A DNA stretch of 13,444 nucleotides from an uncultured Ruminiclostridium sp. (GTDB lineage Bacteria > Bacillota > Clostridia > Oscillospirales > Ruminococcaceae), in the NCBI GenBank assembly GCA_910579265.1, contig CAJTTE010000035.1, positions 1 to 13,444 on the forward strand, in the 5' to 3' direction. The position numbers and the translations under genes are program-made. Below the pieces are notes generated by a model. That model was given only the letters and a program-made list of their open reading frames with translations, did no database searches and was not told where the DNA came from. Shown in pieces: positions 13,158 through 13,444 of this stretch (within the stretch, counting starts at the first letter, position 1; every line of letters starts with the position of its first letter).

Positions 13158-13276
13158 TTTTAAATTTTCTTTTGTGCGATTTTATAATCGCCTGCGCCCT
13201 GTCCATATCCTTTTTTGATTTGATATGTATCCGCTCAAAAGTGCGGTTTAGGGGTAATGAAATTTTTTACTATTCA

Positions 13277-13319
13277 AAAAATAACAGTCCGGTTGATATA
13301 CAACCGGACTGTTATTTTT
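13277..13319 (+). terminator. Strong terminator, 19-bp perfect stem
   Basis: The arm at 13277-13295 (ending AACAGTCCGGTTG) pairs without mismatch with 13301-13319 around loop ATATA, with A5/T5 ends giving a U-tract in both directions. It lies 119 nt after the zinc-ribbon stop. A smaller hairpin GCGATT-TTAT-AATCGC at 13176-13191, without U-tract, lies between. Confidence 0.9.
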
Positions 13320-13339
13320 GTGTATTCAGCGCGAAAACT

Positions 13340-13354
13340 ACCGGCTGAGCCGGT
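13340..13354. repeat. REP-like hairpin next to a GTAG tetranucleotide
   Basis: ACCGGC-TGA-GCCGGT is a perfect 6-bp stem with a 3-nt loop. On the minus strand the arm ends ...CCGGTAG, so GTAG borders the stem, as in REP elements tied to IS200/IS605-like transposases. No transposase is seen in the window. Confidence 0.4.
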
Positions 13355-13387
13355 GGAATAAAAAGCTTTAGCAAAATAACGACCTCT

Positions 13388-13444
13388 GATATGGTATAAT
13401 AACCTCAAACGAAGTAAAGAGGAAGAATTTATTTTAATGTTTGA
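13388..13444 (+). repeat. Cassette repeat copy C, at window end
   Basis: Same promoter-to-ATG unit as at 5499-5555 (minus), about 47 of 57 positions identical without gaps. It holds an extended -10, TATGGTATAAT (TATAAT at 13395-13400), and AGAGGAAG before the ATG. No good -35 is present at 17 nt. Confidence 0.75.
13437..13444 (+). CDS. Start of a gene running off the window
   Basis: ATG TTT GA... follows an extended -10 promoter and an AGAGGAAG site about 11-14 nt upstream. Only Met-Phe and part of a third codon (Asp or Glu) are present, so no product can be given. Confidence 0.35.

Noticed and set aside
13321..13387. Riboswitch (c-di-GMP, preQ1, fluoride) before the final gene
   Set aside because: A hairpin is present, but none of the conserved cores I know can be matched, and it lies upstream of the putative -10 box.

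Overview
The window looks like a piece of chromosome from a low-GC, probably spore-forming member of the Clostridia (Oscillospirales/Ruminococcaceae-like). The evidence is the AT-rich intergenic DNA with clear sigma-A promoters (TTGACA-N17-TATAAT, many with an extended TGn -10), strong GGAGG ribosome sites, U-tract terminators, and the gene mix: IreB (UPF0297), a PdaA-type muramic delta-lactam deacetylase, a Spo0H-like sigma factor, PduL in place of Pta, and ferredoxin-fused oxidoreductases. The species assignment is inference. No phage genes, transposase or CRISPR array are visible.

Layout. 1-327 carries no gene. At 328-1635 (-) is a FAD oxidoreductase with a C-terminal Rieske domain, divergent from a 35-residue membrane peptide (1783-1890) that precedes pduL (1959-2537). 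A 410-nt non-coding stretch, including the pduL terminator, leads to a stand-alone 5'-3' exonuclease (2949-3791). The minus strand then carries an aldo/keto reductase with two [4Fe-4S] motifs (4168-5196), HU (5670-5951) and a YbaK-type deacylase (6086-6559). Between the reductase and HU lie two decayed tandem copies of a promoter-plus-start-codon cassette; a third copy closes the window at 13388-13444. A DtxR/MntR-type regulator (6862-7254, +) follows. The minus strand then holds an Sfp-type phosphopantetheinyl transferase (7426-8055), a lipoprotein PdaA (8179-9114) and ireB (9389-9640). ireB is preceded by a 29-codon hydrophobic leader ORF whose stop overlaps the ireB start.

Right part, all +: a large acidic DivIVA-like coiled-coil protein with repeated short acidic motifs (9921-11465), divergent from ireB; an orphan fumarase/tartrate dehydratase beta subunit (11526-12092); a Spo0H-like sigma factor (12204-12779); a shortened tRNA-like sequence (12793-12859); a double zinc-ribbon protein (12885-13157); a 19-bp perfect terminator stem; and the first codons of a gene that runs off the end.

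Working together. Most genes are single transcription units with their own promoter or terminator, so this is mixed housekeeping DNA rather than one pathway. A cell-envelope and sporulation theme can be suggested for ireB, pdaA, the DivIVA-like protein and the sigma factor, but only neighbourhood supports it. The observations most worth following are the leader peptide coupled to ireB, the three-copy cassette, the repeated acidic motifs of the DivIVA-like protein, and the tRNA-like remnant.
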